Positions 45,202 through 53,694 of a stretch of DNA of 64,000 nucleotides are shown here, in pieces. Source of the DNA: Variovorax dokdonensis (GTDB taxonomy: Bacteria > Pseudomonadota > Gammaproteobacteria > Burkholderiales > Burkholderiaceae_C); contig NZ_JASZYV010000001.1 in assembly GCF_030316895.1 (NCBI RefSeq), positions 558,001-622,000 on the forward strand, read 5' to 3'. Position numbers and translations under genes: made by a program. Numbering within the stretch: position 1 is the stretch's first letter; every line of letters begins with the position of its first letter. The notes under the pieces were generated by a model. It saw nothing but the letters and a program-made list of their open reading frames with translations. It did not search any database and was not told the origin of the DNA.

Positions 45202-47247
45202 ATGACTTCCGTTCTTCAGAGCTATGTGGGCGGCCGATGGGTGGGCCAAGAAGCCGCCCAGGCGCTGCACAGCGCCGTCAACGGCCGCGCCGTCGCCAGC
45301 ACGCATGCGGAGCCGCTGGACTTTGCCGAGGCGTTGTCCCACGCGCGGCGCAAGGGTTTGCCGGCCCTGCTGGCAATGGACTTTCAGGAGCGCGCCGCAC
45401 GGCTCAGGGCATTGGCCAAGTACCTGAACGAGCACAAGGAGCAGCTCTACGCCATATCGGCGCACACCGGCGCCACGCGCGCCGACAGCTGGATCGACAT
45501 CGAAGGCGGTGCCGGCACGCTGGTGGCATATGCAGGCATGGGCAGCAACGAACTGCCGTCGGGCAACCTCGTGCATGAAGGGCCCGCGGTGCCGCTGGGC
45601 AAGAAGGGCGCATTCGCCGGCACCCACATCCTCGTGCCGCGCGGTGGGGTGGCGGTGCACATCAACGCCTTCAACTTTCCGGTGTGGGGGCTGCTTGAAA
45701 AGTTCGCGCCGTCCTTTCTGGCCGGCATGCCGTGCATCGGCAAGCCGGCCACCGCGACCAGCTATCTGACCGAGGCCATGGTGCGGCTGATGGTCGACTC
45801 GGGCCTGTTGCCCGAAGGCAGCCTGCAACTGGTGATCGGCGGTACGGGCGATCTGCTCGATCGGCTCGAAGGCAGCGACGTGGTCACCTTTACCGGTTCG
45901 GCCGACACGGCGGCGCGCCTGCGCGTGCATCCCAACCTCGTGCGCCATTCGATCCCGTTCAATGCCGAGGCCGACTCGCTCAACTGCGCCATCCTCGCCC
46001 CGGACGTGACGCCCGACGACGAGGAGTTCGACCTCTTCGTCAAGGAGGTGGCGCGCGAAATGACGGTCAAGGCCGGCCAGAAGTGCACCGCGATCCGGCG
46101 CGCCATCGTGCCGCGGCAGCACCTGGACGCCGTGGCCGAGCGCCTTCGCGCGCGGCTTGCCAAGACGGTGGTGGGCGACCCCGCGCGGGAAGACGTTCGC
46201 ATGGGCGCGCTGGCTTCCAAGTCGCAGCAGCAGGACGTGGCCGAGCGCGTGGCCCTACTGATGCAAGGTGCGGAACTGGTGTTCGGCGAGCGCGACGGCT
46301 TCGCCCCCGTGGGCGAGGATGTGGGCGAGGGCGCCTTCTTCGCGCCGACGCTGCTGCTGTCGCGCAAGCCGCTGGAACACGACGCGGCGCACGATGTCGA
46401 AGCCTTCGGGCCGGTGAGCACGCTGATGCCCTACGACGGCATCGACGAGGCGCTGCAACTGGCAGCGCGTGGCAAGGGCAGCCTGGTGGGCACGCTCGTC
46501 ACGCGCGACCCGGCCACGGCCGCGCGCATCGTGCCGGCGGTGGCGGCGCTGCACGGTCGCTGGCTGGTGCTCGATCGCGAGGCGGCGGCGGAATCGACCG
46601 GTCACGGATCGCCGCTGCCGATGCTCAAGCACGGCGGCCCCGGCCGCGCCGGCGGCGGCGAGGAGCTGGGCGGCATCCGCGCCGTCAAGCACTACCTGCA
46701 GCGAACGGCGGTGCAGGGGTCGCCCAGCATGATCACGGCGATCACCGGCGAATACATGCGCGGCGCAAAGCGGCAGGAAGAAGAACTGCATCCCTTCCGC
46801 AAGCACTTCGAGGACCTGGCCATCGGCGACTCCCTGCTGACGCACCGCCGTACGGTAAGCGAGGCCGACATCGTTGCCTTCGGCGGCTTGTCGGGCGACT
46901 ACTTCTACATGCACTTCGACGAGATCGCTGCGAAGGCATCGCCGTTCGGCAAGCGCATTGCGCACGGCTACTTCGTGCTCTCGGCGGCGGCCGGCCTGTT
47001 CGTCTCGCCCGCGCCGGGTCCGGTGCTGGCCAACTACGGCCTGGACACGCTGCGCTTCGTCAAGCCCGTGGGCATCGGCGACACCATCCGCGCGCGGCTG
47101 ACCTGCAAGCGAAAGATCGATCGACGCCGCAAGGATGCCAACGGACAGGGGCAGGGCGTGGTGGCCTGGGACGTCGAAGTGACGAATCAGGACGACGAAG
47201 TGGTAGCCAGCTACGACATCCTGACGCTGGTGGCCAAGCGCGCCTGA
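45202..47247 (+). CDS. paaZ: Oxepin-CoA hydrolase / 3-oxo-5,6-dehydrosuberyl-CoA semialdehyde dehydrogenase
   Basis: A 681-residue bifunctional enzyme that opens the oxepin ring and oxidises the resulting aldehyde. The N-terminal aldehyde dehydrogenase has Glu256 in NAEADS and nucleophile Cys295 in GQKCTAIRR, the same numbers as the E. coli protein. The C-terminal MaoC hydratase (from about 535) has Asp566 and His571 in GDYFYMHFD. The length equals E. coli PaaZ. It closes the rightward paa unit after the importer genes; its end carries a strong hairpin. Confidence 0.95.
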   Translation: MTSVLQSYVGGRWVGQEAAQALHSAVNGRAVASTHAEPLDFAEALSHARRKGLPALLAMDFQERAARLRALAKYLNEHKEQLYAISAHTGATRADSWIDIEGGAGTLVAYAGMGSNELPSGNLVHEGPAVPLGKKGAFAGTHILVPRGGVAVHINAFNFPVWGLLEKFAPSFLAGMPCIGKPATATSYLTEAMVRLMVDSGLLPEGSLQLVIGGTGDLLDRLEGSDVVTFTGSADTAARLRVHPNLVRHSIPFNAEADSLNCAILAPDVTPDDEEFDLFVKEVAREMTVKAGQKCTAIRRAIVPRQHLDAVAERLRARLAKTVVGDPAREDVRMGALASKSQQQDVAERVALLMQGAELVFGERDGFAPVGEDVGEGAFFAPTLLLSRKPLEHDAAHDVEAFGPVSTLMPYDGIDEALQLAARGKGSLVGTLVTRDPATAARIVPAVAALHGRWLVLDREAAAESTGHGSPLPMLKHGGPGRAGGGEELGGIRAVKHYLQRTAVQGSPSMITAITGEYMRGAKRQEEELHPFRKHFEDLAIGDSLLTHRRTVSEADIVAFGGLSGDYFYMHFDEIAAKASPFGKRIAHGYFVLSAAAGLFVSPAPGPVLANYGLDTLRFVKPVGIGDTIRARLTCKRKIDRRRKDANGQGQGVVAWDVEVTNQDDEVVASYDILTLVAKRA

Positions 47248-47260
47248 TCGCCAGGCGCGC
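47238..47260. terminator. 9-bp hairpin at the end of paaZ
   Basis: GCGCGCCTG and CAGGCGCGC form a perfect 9-bp stem with a 5-nt loop, overlapping the paaZ stop between converging genes. There is no T-run, so it may act with Rho or only protect the mRNA end. Confidence 0.45.
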
Positions 47261-47271
47261 GGCGCGATCGA

Positions 47272-48108
47272 TCAGCGCTCGCGCAACACCAGGGTCTGCG
47301 CCGCGATCCCGATGCTGCCGCGCTCGTCGAACAGGCGCGACATGGCGATGCCGGCACCGCTCGCATCCATCTGCGTCTGCGATTGCAGGCCGACCCATTC
47401 GCCCATCGGCGGACGGAACAGGTGGACACTGATGTCGGCGTTCGTGAACAGGTAGCGCTCGGCCGGCAGCACCCAGCTCAGCCCGTTGCCGAAGTCGGCT
47501 GCGGCCACGGCGCGCATGGCCGGCGAATTCTGGTGGCCCTCGACCATCGGCATGGCGGTTCGGAACCACGCCGAGCCCGGGCCGGGGCGCGACGGATCGC
47601 CCTGCGCGTTGAGCGTGTCCATCGTCGTCCCGTAGAACGATACGCCGCGCGGCAGGCCGCCGATCAGCAGGGGTTCATGGCATTCGGAAGGCGGGGGCAG
47701 CAGGCGATCGGGCGACCAGAGCGGCACGTCGCCGGGCAAGGGCACTTCCGTTTGCCGAAGCATGAGCACCTGCGCGCGCGCCACCAACTTGTCGCCTGAC
47801 AGCAGATCGATGGCCACCCGCGCGGTGCTGCGCGCAGGCTCGGTTGCGCAGCGTGTCCGCAGTTCGCCCAATGGCACCGGCCGGATCAGCTCGACCGTCA
47901 GCCGGCCCAGCTGCCAGCCCGGTTCGGCCATGGCCTGTTCCGCGATGTGCACGAACAAGGCACAGGGCGCTCCGCCGTGCTGGGCACGCGGGTCCCACGG
48001 GCCGCGTGCCAGCACGCTGGCATCCCACAGGTCTTCGGCTCGGCGAGCAAAGACTGCGGCGGGCAGGGGCTCGCCATGGTCGTCGGTATGAGGTGCTGGG
48101 GCATTCAT
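47272..48108 (-). CDS. Acyl-CoA thioesterase-like protein (double hotdog)
   Basis: A 278-residue protein of the thioesterase/TesB-like double-hotdog type. It has GPWDPRAQHGGAPCALF in the first half and ISVHLFRPPMGEWVGLQSQ in the second, a pattern common in acyl-CoA thioesterase family proteins. It would hydrolyse acyl-CoA in the cytoplasm; the substrate is unknown. It converges with paaZ and is not in the paa operon, though clearing of CoA esters is an attractive role. Confidence 0.78.
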   Translation of the reverse strand: MNAPAPHTDDHGEPLPAAVFARRAEDLWDASVLARGPWDPRAQHGGAPCALFVHIAEQAMAEPGWQLGRLTVELIRPVPLGELRTRCATEPARSTARVAIDLLSGDKLVARAQVLMLRQTEVPLPGDVPLWSPDRLLPPPSECHEPLLIGGLPRGVSFYGTTMDTLNAQGDPSRPGPGSAWFRTAMPMVEGHQNSPAMRAVAAADFGNGLSWVLPAERYLFTNADISVHLFRPPMGEWVGLQSQTQMDASGAGIAMSRLFDERGSIGIAAQTLVLRER

Positions 48109-48268
48109 TGGGGCTGGCTCACGGAGGGCGGATATGGGCAGACGATTCTAGGAACGTTCGCGGCGTGGCGCGTTCGCATCGCTCTTGCCATGCGGTCCAT
48201 CAGCCCGTGGTGGCGTGCGTCCTACACGCCTAGAATCCATGCTTCCCAGAGGTGCGGAGAAGAATATC

Positions 48269-48739
48269 TTGGTCATCAGCAGATGCAGGGCAGCGTTAGC
48301 GTGGCCATTTGGTTTGGCGGTGATTGCCGCGTCTGTGGCGCCCGTTGGCGCGCAGACGAAGGAGGCGCCCCCGGCACCTGCCTGGTTCACCGTGGCGGGA
48401 GACGCGTTCAAACCTCAAGCCGAGACGGTGCAGGTCGATCTGTCGGCTATCCAACTCGACGGCGATTCCAAGACGCTGAACCTGCGTGTGAACCGCGCCA
48501 ACGAACGTCAGAACTGGGAGGGCGAGCCCTATCGCTCCTACCTGGCGCAGGTCCGCGTGGACTGCCGCGCCAATCGGGCGCACTACCTTCAAGTCGATTT
48601 CTATCGTCGTCCCTTGTGGGAAGGTGAAGTGCAAACGCGCCGCGACTACCGCGCCAAGCCCCCGCCGATGGAATTCAAGGGCATGGAGCCCAATCCGACG
48701 GAGCGCATCATCCGCGCCGCATGCCGGGCGGCGGCCTGA
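48269..48739 (+). CDS. Surface-adhesin protein E-like secreted protein
   Basis: A 156-residue exported protein. The leader (SRCRAALAWPFGLAVIAA) ends with PVGAQ before TKEAPP. The mature part, with VQVDLSAIQLDG, RVDCRANRAHYLQVDFY and a final Cys in IRAACRAAA, fits the surface-adhesin E family, possibly with one disulfide. TTG 48269 is preferred because GGAG lies 9 bp upstream; ATG 48239 would add ten residues ahead of the leader. It converges with the porin gene. The adhesin role is by family name only. Confidence 0.65.
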   Translation: MVISRCRAALAWPFGLAVIAASVAPVGAQTKEAPPAPAWFTVAGDAFKPQAETVQVDLSAIQLDGDSKTLNLRVNRANERQNWEGEPYRSYLAQVRVDCRANRAHYLQVDFYRRPLWEGEVQTRRDYRAKPPPMEFKGMEPNPTERIIRAACRAAA

Positions 48740-48755
48740 TCCCCACGCGGCGCGC

Positions 48756-49877
48756 CTAGAACGAAAAGCGCATGCCGCCGACCCACTGCGTGAGGTCGTT
48801 GTCGGTCGTGCTGGTCAGCCCGTTGGGAATGGTGAAAGAAGCCCGCCCCAGCCCCGCGTTGTCATCGTTCTTGAAGTACGTGACCGAGGTGTAGAGCGTC
48901 GTGCGCTTGGACAGCGAATATTGATACCCGATGCCGATGCCCTGGGTGCTGCTGTTGCTCAGGTAGCTGGGCTTGTTGACCACGTATTGGATCTTCACGA
49001 GGCTCGAGCCCAGGCTGTAGTCAGCGCCCACCCACCAGCCCGATCCGTCCAGATTGAGGCTGCTGCGGTCATCGACAGACAGGTACGCGCCGCGCACCTT
49101 GAGACTGCCGAAGCTGTAGGCCGCGGCGACGATCCAACTGCGCCGGGCGGCGTCTGGCGTGATGCTGCCGCCCCGGTCGTCGACATACGCGGCGGCAAGG
49201 TCCACCGGCCCCTGGGCATAGCGGGCATAGGTGTCCAGCACGCGGTTGCCGCCGGCATCGTCGACCACCTCGCCAAAGCCGCCTTGAACGCCGAAGCGAA
49301 AGCCGCTCCACACCGGCGATTCGTACTTCACGGCGTTGTTGATGCGTGCCGGCCCGCCGTTGCCGGTGCCACTGTCCAACGAGCCACGGACGGGCTCGTA
49401 GCCGCCGAAACCGCCGATCACCGCGGAACTCGGTCCATTGCCAGAGTTCGAGAACTCGCTGAACTCGTCCGTCAGGTGCCAGAAGCCGGTGTACTGGCGA
49501 CCCAGCGTGATCGCCCCCAAAGATGTGGAGCCGACGCCGACGAACGACTGCCGCCCGAACACCGCGCCTTGGCCGTAGGTGCCGTCGTCCATGTTCAGGC
49601 CGGTTTCGAGCACGAAGTTCGCATACAGCCCATCGCCCAGATCCTCCCGCCCGCGGAACCCGAGGCGCGAGGCCGACAGGCCGCTCGACTGAAGCTGTGT
49701 GATGCGGCCCGTGCCGCCCTGGATGCCCGTGAAGTAGGCATCGGCCACACCGTAGATGGAGACGCTGCTGCCCTGGGCGTGCGCAGCGCCGGCCAGAGCC
49801 GCCAAGCCCAGGCACATCGTCGGCGAGTACAAGGAACGTTGGCGCATCGGTCGCGTTGCTTGTGGTCGGAGAGCCAT
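48756..49877 (-). CDS. General porin, OmpC/Gram-negative porin family
   Basis: A 373-residue outer-membrane porin. The leader ends GAAHAQG, the mature start SSVSIYGVADAYFTG is classic for betaproteobacterial porins, RLGFRGREDLGDGLYANF follows, and the protein ends in Phe (MRFSF), the outer-membrane insertion signal. It forms a trimeric 16-strand channel for small solutes. ATG 49877 has GAGG about 8 bp upstream. It converges with the adhesin-E-like gene. Confidence 0.92.
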   Translation of the reverse strand: MALRPQATRPMRQRSLYSPTMCLGLAALAGAAHAQGSSVSIYGVADAYFTGIQGGTGRITQLQSSGLSASRLGFRGREDLGDGLYANFVLETGLNMDDGTYGQGAVFGRQSFVGVGSTSLGAITLGRQYTGFWHLTDEFSEFSNSGNGPSSAVIGGFGGYEPVRGSLDSGTGNGGPARINNAVKYESPVWSGFRFGVQGGFGEVVDDAGGNRVLDTYARYAQGPVDLAAAYVDDRGGSITPDAARRSWIVAAAYSFGSLKVRGAYLSVDDRSSLNLDGSGWWVGADYSLGSSLVKIQYVVNKPSYLSNSSTQGIGIGYQYSLSKRTTLYTSVTYFKNDDNAGLGRASFTIPNGLTSTTDNDLTQWVGGMRFSF

Positions 49878-50053
49878 TAAACGCGCCTCGCGGCTTGGAT
49901 GCAAGCGCTGCAAGGGCGGTCAGGAGCGCCACTCGCCGACGGGCGTTGCGGCCGTCTTCGGCTTGCCTGCAACGGAAATACTTCTAGGTGATCTTGCCGA
50001 TTGGGCGCACGATGACGCATCGCGGCGTCTGTGCCTCGAGTCAGAGGACGGCC

Positions 50054-50431
50054 ATGTCGAACGAAACCTTCACCTCGCCCCACGTGGGGTCGAGCGCAAA
50101 AAACAACAGTGAGGCGCCGCGGGTCGCACAAGCATCGAACTCACGCTATTTCGAGCTGGCTCAAAGCGCTCCTCGGAAAGGGTCCCCGCGAAGGTACAGC
50201 CTGATCTGCCATGACACCCGGACTCGGGTCGTCGTCGGCGGTGAAGGCGTCGGAGCGGGTGACATGATCCCTGCGCTCATCTCCGACTACGACATGGAAG
50301 CATTCTGCGCATTCCTGATGCACAACCGACAGCTGCCGCTGCACGTGAATACGGACTCCTCGGTCGAACCGTCGAGCTACGACGACTACTTCGAGTTCTC
50401 CGCCTGGTCGCAAGAGCCACCGGTGGCTTGA
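50054..50431 (+). CDS. Hypothetical protein
   Basis: A 125-residue soluble protein of unknown family. ATG 50054 has GAGGA about 8 bp upstream. The body has YSLICHDTRTRVVVGGEGVG, an acidic SDYDMEAFCAFLMHNRQLPL stretch and an acidic/aromatic tail (SYDDYFEFSAW). There is no signal peptide or membrane segment. It converges with the small gene at 50449. Balanced amino-acid use supports a real gene. Confidence 0.5.
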   Translation: MSNETFTSPHVGSSAKNNSEAPRVAQASNSRYFELAQSAPRKGSPRRYSLICHDTRTRVVVGGEGVGAGDMIPALISDYDMEAFCAFLMHNRQLPLHVNTDSSVEPSSYDDYFEFSAWSQEPPVA

Positions 50432-50448
50432 GCGCCAGGCTTGCCCTG

Positions 50449-50661
50449 CTACTTGGGAATCTGCTGGCGGCAGATGTTGGAGCCGGTGGCCGTCAACTGC
50501 AGCGTTCCGCCGAGCCACTCGAGCCAGGACAGTGCGACGAGGTCATCGATCACGGCATCGTCGATCTCGCCGGCGCGTCGGCGATGCAGCAGGTCCGCCA
50601 CGCGGGGAAGCTCGACGCGAAGCGCATCTCGTCGAAGTATGGAAAGAAGCGCCTTGCTCAT
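50449..50661 (-). CDS. Small hypothetical protein
   Basis: A 70-residue protein, MSKALLSILRRDA at the start, helical in look, with LPRVADLLHRRRAGEIDDAV and LVALSWLEWLGGTLQLTATG. The layout hints at a winged-helix-like fold but no family is recognised. AAAGG lies 6 bp before the ATG. It converges with the gene at 50054. Confidence 0.5.
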   Translation of the reverse strand: MSKALLSILRRDALRVELPRVADLLHRRRAGEIDDAVIDDLVALSWLEWLGGTLQLTATGSNICRQQIPK

Positions 50662-51014
50662 CTGAGCCTTTCAATGCCGGTGAGGAATTCAGCGTATCAC
50701 TCCCGCCATTTTGTACGTGCATCGCATACGCGCAAGCGCTTTCGGAACAATTGCCCTATACTCGACGCAATTGACCGCGGCTTGCTCGTTGCCTCGATCA
50801 TCGATAGACACCTTGCGCCAGCCTTTGGCCGCATGACATGTCCGGAGCATCACTCCTTCCGGACCCTATGTCTTCCTCCTCTCGACGAGCTCCATTTTCG
50901 ACCTAGAGTCCATCGCGACGCGGTCGGCACTCACCCAACATCGTTGACCCGGCATCCCATCGGATGCCTGCACTGCAGCGCTCTTGCGAGCGGCCGCGTG
51001 CCTTGATTCCAAAT
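50662..51014. other. 353-bp non-coding region upstream of the infA/RRM group
   Basis: No convincing gene is seen here on either strand. A -10-like TATACT lies at 50757-50762 but without a good -35. Downstream is a pyrimidine-rich stretch (about 50865-50890). It could hold promoters for the genes on both sides and a long leader for the 71-aa gene/infA unit. Confidence 0.4.
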
Positions 51015-51230
51015 ATGCATCTTTCACACGCCCACGAGGTGGGCAAGTACCTCGTCACCCCGATGACGAAAGTCAATGAAGCCGGCCGCTATTGCGCGTC
51101 GGTATCCATCCGCCGCGGCATGCACGACCGAGTGTTCCGCCTCATTCCGGATTTCGACAGTGCCCTTGGCGCCGCACGCTATGCGTTGGCGCAAGGCCGT
51201 CATTTCGTATTGAACAACCAATTGGTCTGA
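51015..51230 (+). CDS. Conserved small hypothetical protein upstream of infA
   Basis: A 71-residue protein with [20 protein letters not shown], an [10 protein letters not shown] stretch, and [15 protein letters not shown]. It resembles small conserved proteins of unknown role that I associate with Comamonadaceae genomes (from memory, not searched). ATG 51015 is preferred to 50964 because the conserved-looking part starts right after it. It ends 31 bp before infA and is probably co-transcribed with it. Confidence 0.6.
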   Translation: MHLSHAHEVGKYLVTPMTKVNEAGRYCASVSIRRGMHDRVFRLIPDFDSALGAARYALAQGRHFVLNNQLV

Positions 51231-51261
51231 GACCGATCAGACCCACCAACAGAGGAGACTT

Positions 51262-51528
51262 GTGGCCAAGGAAGAACTGATTGAAATGCAAGGGCGCGTT
51301 GAAGAGGTGTTGCCCGACTCGCGTTTTCGGGTCACCCTCGACAACGGCCACAGTCTGATCTGCTATTCCGGCGGAAAGATGCGAAAGCATCGAATCCGCG
51401 TCCTGGCTGGCGACCGAGTTTCCCTCGAGTTGTCGCCCTACGACCTCACCAAAGGCCGGCTCACGTTTCGCCATATCGAGCCTCGTGCTCCTGGCGCACC
51501 GCGTCCGGCGTTTCGGCCCAGGCGTTAG
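51262..51528 (+). CDS. infA: Translation initiation factor IF-1 (paralogue type)
   Basis: An 88-residue S1/OB-fold protein: [36 protein letters not shown] and [14 protein letters not shown] are IF-1 hallmarks. The tail after FRH is longer and Arg/Pro-rich than in the standard 72-residue IF-1. It is not in the ribosomal-protein operon, where the housekeeping infA normally lies, so it is probably the extra copy seen in many Betaproteobacteria, often cold-responsive. GTG 51262 has GAGGAG upstream. Confidence 0.9.
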   Translation: MAKEELIEMQGRVEEVLPDSRFRVTLDNGHSLICYSGGKMRKHRIRVLAGDRVSLELSPYDLTKGRLTFRHIEPRAPGAPRPAFRPRR

Positions 51529-51585
51529 ACAAGCCGGCCCACTACCCTCTTCATCAACACCCATCCAACTTCTCGAAAGAATCTC

Positions 51586-51882
51586 ATGGAAAACAAACTC
51601 TACGTCGGCAACCTTTCCTACTCCATGCGCGACGACACGCTGCAGCAGCAGTTCGCCAACTTCGGCCACGTCTCGTCGGCCAAGGTCATGATGGACCGCG
51701 ACTCCGGCCGCTCGAAGGGCTTCGGCTTTGTCGAGATGGGCTCCAGCGCCGAAGCGCAAGCTGCCATCCAAGGCCTCAATGGCAAGCAGGTCGACGGCAG
51801 GGAACTGACCGTCAACGTGGCGCGTCCGATGGAGCCGCGTGGCGACAGCTTCGGCCGCGGTCCCCGTCGCAACAGCTACTAA
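51586..51882 (+). CDS. RRM-domain RNA-binding protein
   Basis: A 98-residue protein made of one RNA recognition motif: RNP2 LYVGNLSY at 5-12 and RNP1 KGFGFVEM at about 44-51, then a short Gly/Arg tail ending RGPRRNSY. Bacterial proteins of this type bind RNA and are often induced by cold. It follows infA by 57 bp on the same strand, so the two may answer the same stress. Confidence 0.92.
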   Translation: MENKLYVGNLSYSMRDDTLQQQFANFGHVSSAKVMMDRDSGRSKGFGFVEMGSSAEAQAAIQGLNGKQVDGRELTVNVARPMEPRGDSFGRGPRRNSY

Positions 51883-51937
51883 AGTCTCCGGGGTCGATCG
51901 CGGCGTGTGCCGCGACTGACTCCGATGGCGTCCGCCC

Positions 51938-52303
51938 CTAGCAGGCAGGGCGCCTGAACAACGCGTCGAGCAGGCCGGCATAGACCGCGACCAGCTGCGA
52001 CGCGTCGGGCAGATAGCGTCCGATCAGCTGACGCTGGCGCGCACGGTAAGCCGTGCTTTGCGCATCGAACGCATCCAGGATCTCCTGCACATGGCTTGCC
52101 CCTTGGGCGACCTGATTGGCTTCGTAGTAGTAGCCCAGGTCCGCGCACAGGCTGGCGTTGTGCACCAGCGGGTATCCCTGCCAGCACACATCCAGGTAGA
52201 AATAATTGAGCGGGTTCTCGATCTGATGCGAGAGCACGATGTCCGTTCGTTCGGCCAGGAACTCGGGTGTGGCATGCCGTCCCAGGAACACCGCCTTGTG
52301 GCG
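51938..52303 (-). pseudogene. Truncated, inverted third DUF2827 copy
   Basis: The leftward frame ending at TAG 51938 encodes about 121 residues matching the last third of the two intact DUF2827 genes nearby: RHKAVFLGRH, VLSHQIENPLNYFYLDVCWQ, GYPLVHNASLCADLGYYYE and a Tyr-Arg-rich helical end. Homology begins at 52303 and everything N-terminal is missing. The sequence then switches to unrelated DNA, so a rearrangement cut the gene. It points away from the intact pair. Confidence 0.75.
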
Positions 52304-52432
52304 GGCGTGGGTGTGGGCGTGGGCGGATACCCAGGCTACGGCGCCATGGCCTTTGTCTACAAGCAGATGTCCAAGGATGGTGGCATGGGCTGGGGCGCCG
52401 GCGTATCGACCACCGGGAGCCAATGGGCCTGA
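52304..52432 (+). pseudogene. Possible 3' remnant of a glycine-rich protein gene
   Basis: Reading rightward from the break at 52303, a frame gives GVGVGVGGYPGYGAMAFVYK, then QMSKDGGMGWGAGVSTTGSQ, W, A and stop at 52432. The composition resembles the C-terminal end of a Gly-rich exported protein. No start or body is present in this frame upstream of the break, which makes it a fragment at best. Family not recognised; it may be chance. Confidence 0.3.
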
Positions 52433-52521
52433 GCGCGGGCGTTGGCTGGAAGTGGAATTGACACGGGGCCGCTATCCGGCCGCCTGGCACGAACGCGGCT
52501 TTTCTGGGTGACACTCACGCG

Positions 52522-53694
52522 ATGCGTGTCGGCATCTCGGTCATCTCCCATGCGGGTCAGAACATCTGGGAAAACGGCATGGGCCAGAACGTCGTCTTCC
52601 TGGCCCGCGCGCTACAGCAGGTGCCTTTCGTCGAAGCGGTATTTCTGGTCGATGTCGGAGACCAGGGCGCGATGCCGCCGCAAGTCGATCTCCAGGCGCT
52701 GGAGCTTCGGCTGATCCGCCCGGGCGAGGCGATCGACGCGATCGACGTCGTGATCGAACTTGCGGGCGCGCTGCCTGCCGAATGGCTGGCGCATTTCCGG
52801 GCCTGCGGGGGAAAGTCGGCATTCCTTTGCGTGGGCCAGCCGCATGTCGCCCTGGCCGAGCCGATCCTGTTCACCGACAAGGCCGTGTTCCTCAAGCCAC
52901 AACGTTGCGACCGCGTCTGGGTGCTTCCCAAGGACGAGGTCTTTGCGCCCATGATGCGCACACTGCACCGGGTGCCCGTGTCGGTCGCGCCGTACCTGTG
53001 GTCGCCGATGTTTCTCGATGCACGCGCGCAGGAGACCGAGCGCGCCGGATTCCGTTTCGGCTACCAGCCAGCAAGAGGGAAGTGGCGCGTGGCCATCTTC
53101 GAGCCCAACATTTCGGTGGTGAAGAACTGTCTGGTGCCGCTGCTGGCTTGCGATGTCGCCTATCGGCAGCGGCCGGACGGCATCGAGTCGATGCAGGTGC
53201 TCAATGCACTGCACATGAAGGAGCACCCGACATTGCTCTACCTGGCCAACTCGCTCGACCTGGTTCGCCAGCACAAGGCGAAGTTCCACGGCCGCCACGA
53301 TTTCGCCGGCTTCATGGTGCAGCACGCCGACGCGGTGGTTGCGCACCAGTGGCAGAACGCGCAGAACTACAGCTACCTCGACGCCTTGCATGGCGGCTAC
53401 CCCCTGGTGCACAACAGCCCCTGGCTGCGCGAACTGGGGTACTACTACCCTGACTTCGACATTGCCGCCGCCGGCGCCCAACTGCTGCATGCCTTGCAGG
53501 TGCACGACGCGCAACTGGACGACTACCGGGCCAATGCCCGTCGCTTCATCGCCGGGCTCGATCCCTTGGCGCCAGCGAACGTCGATGCCTGTGCCCGTCT
53601 GCTGCTGGAGCTGGTCGATGGCGACGAAGCGTTCTGCGCCAACGACGCCAGGTCGACGGGCAGCGCATCGCGCAAGGCGGAGTCAGCCTCGTGA
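52522..53694 (+). CDS. DUF2827 protein (putative glycosyltransferase-like), copy 1
   Basis: A 390-residue protein of the DUF2827 family. The conserved start reads RVGISVISHAGQNIWENGMG, then QNVVFLARALQQ. The middle has KWRVAIFEPNISVVKNCLVP. The C-terminal third has VVAHQWQNAQNYSYLDALHG, GYPLVHNSPWLRELGYYY. The overall layout of two Rossmann-like halves suggests a GT-B glycosyltransferase, but no activity is established. There is no signal peptide. The stop overlaps the GTG of copy 2. An inverted truncated third copy lies just upstream. Confidence 0.82.
   Translation: MRVGISVISHAGQNIWENGMGQNVVFLARALQQVPFVEAVFLVDVGDQGAMPPQVDLQALELRLIRPGEAIDAIDVVIELAGALPAEWLAHFRACGGKSAFLCVGQPHVALAEPILFTDKAVFLKPQRCDRVWVLPKDEVFAPMMRTLHRVPVSVAPYLWSPMFLDARAQETERAGFRFGYQPARGKWRVAIFEPNISVVKNCLVPLLACDVAYRQRPDGIESMQVLNALHMKEHPTLLYLANSLDLVRQHKAKFHGRHDFAGFMVQHADAVVAHQWQNAQNYSYLDALHGGYPLVHNSPWLRELGYYYPDFDIAAAGAQLLHALQVHDAQLDDYRANARRFIAGLDPLAPANVDACARLLLELVDGDEAFCANDARSTGSASRKAESAS

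Noticed and set aside
33804..47247. Search for paaF, paaH and paaJ in the paa region
   Set aside because: No enoyl-CoA hydratase other than paaG, no 3-hydroxyacyl-CoA dehydrogenase and no thiolase is present; they must be elsewhere in the genome.
52239..52511. Rightward frame ending in an AWHERGFSG-like tail just before DUF2827 copy 1
   Set aside because: No start, no recognisable family and overlap with the pseudogene junction; may be debris but cannot be supported.
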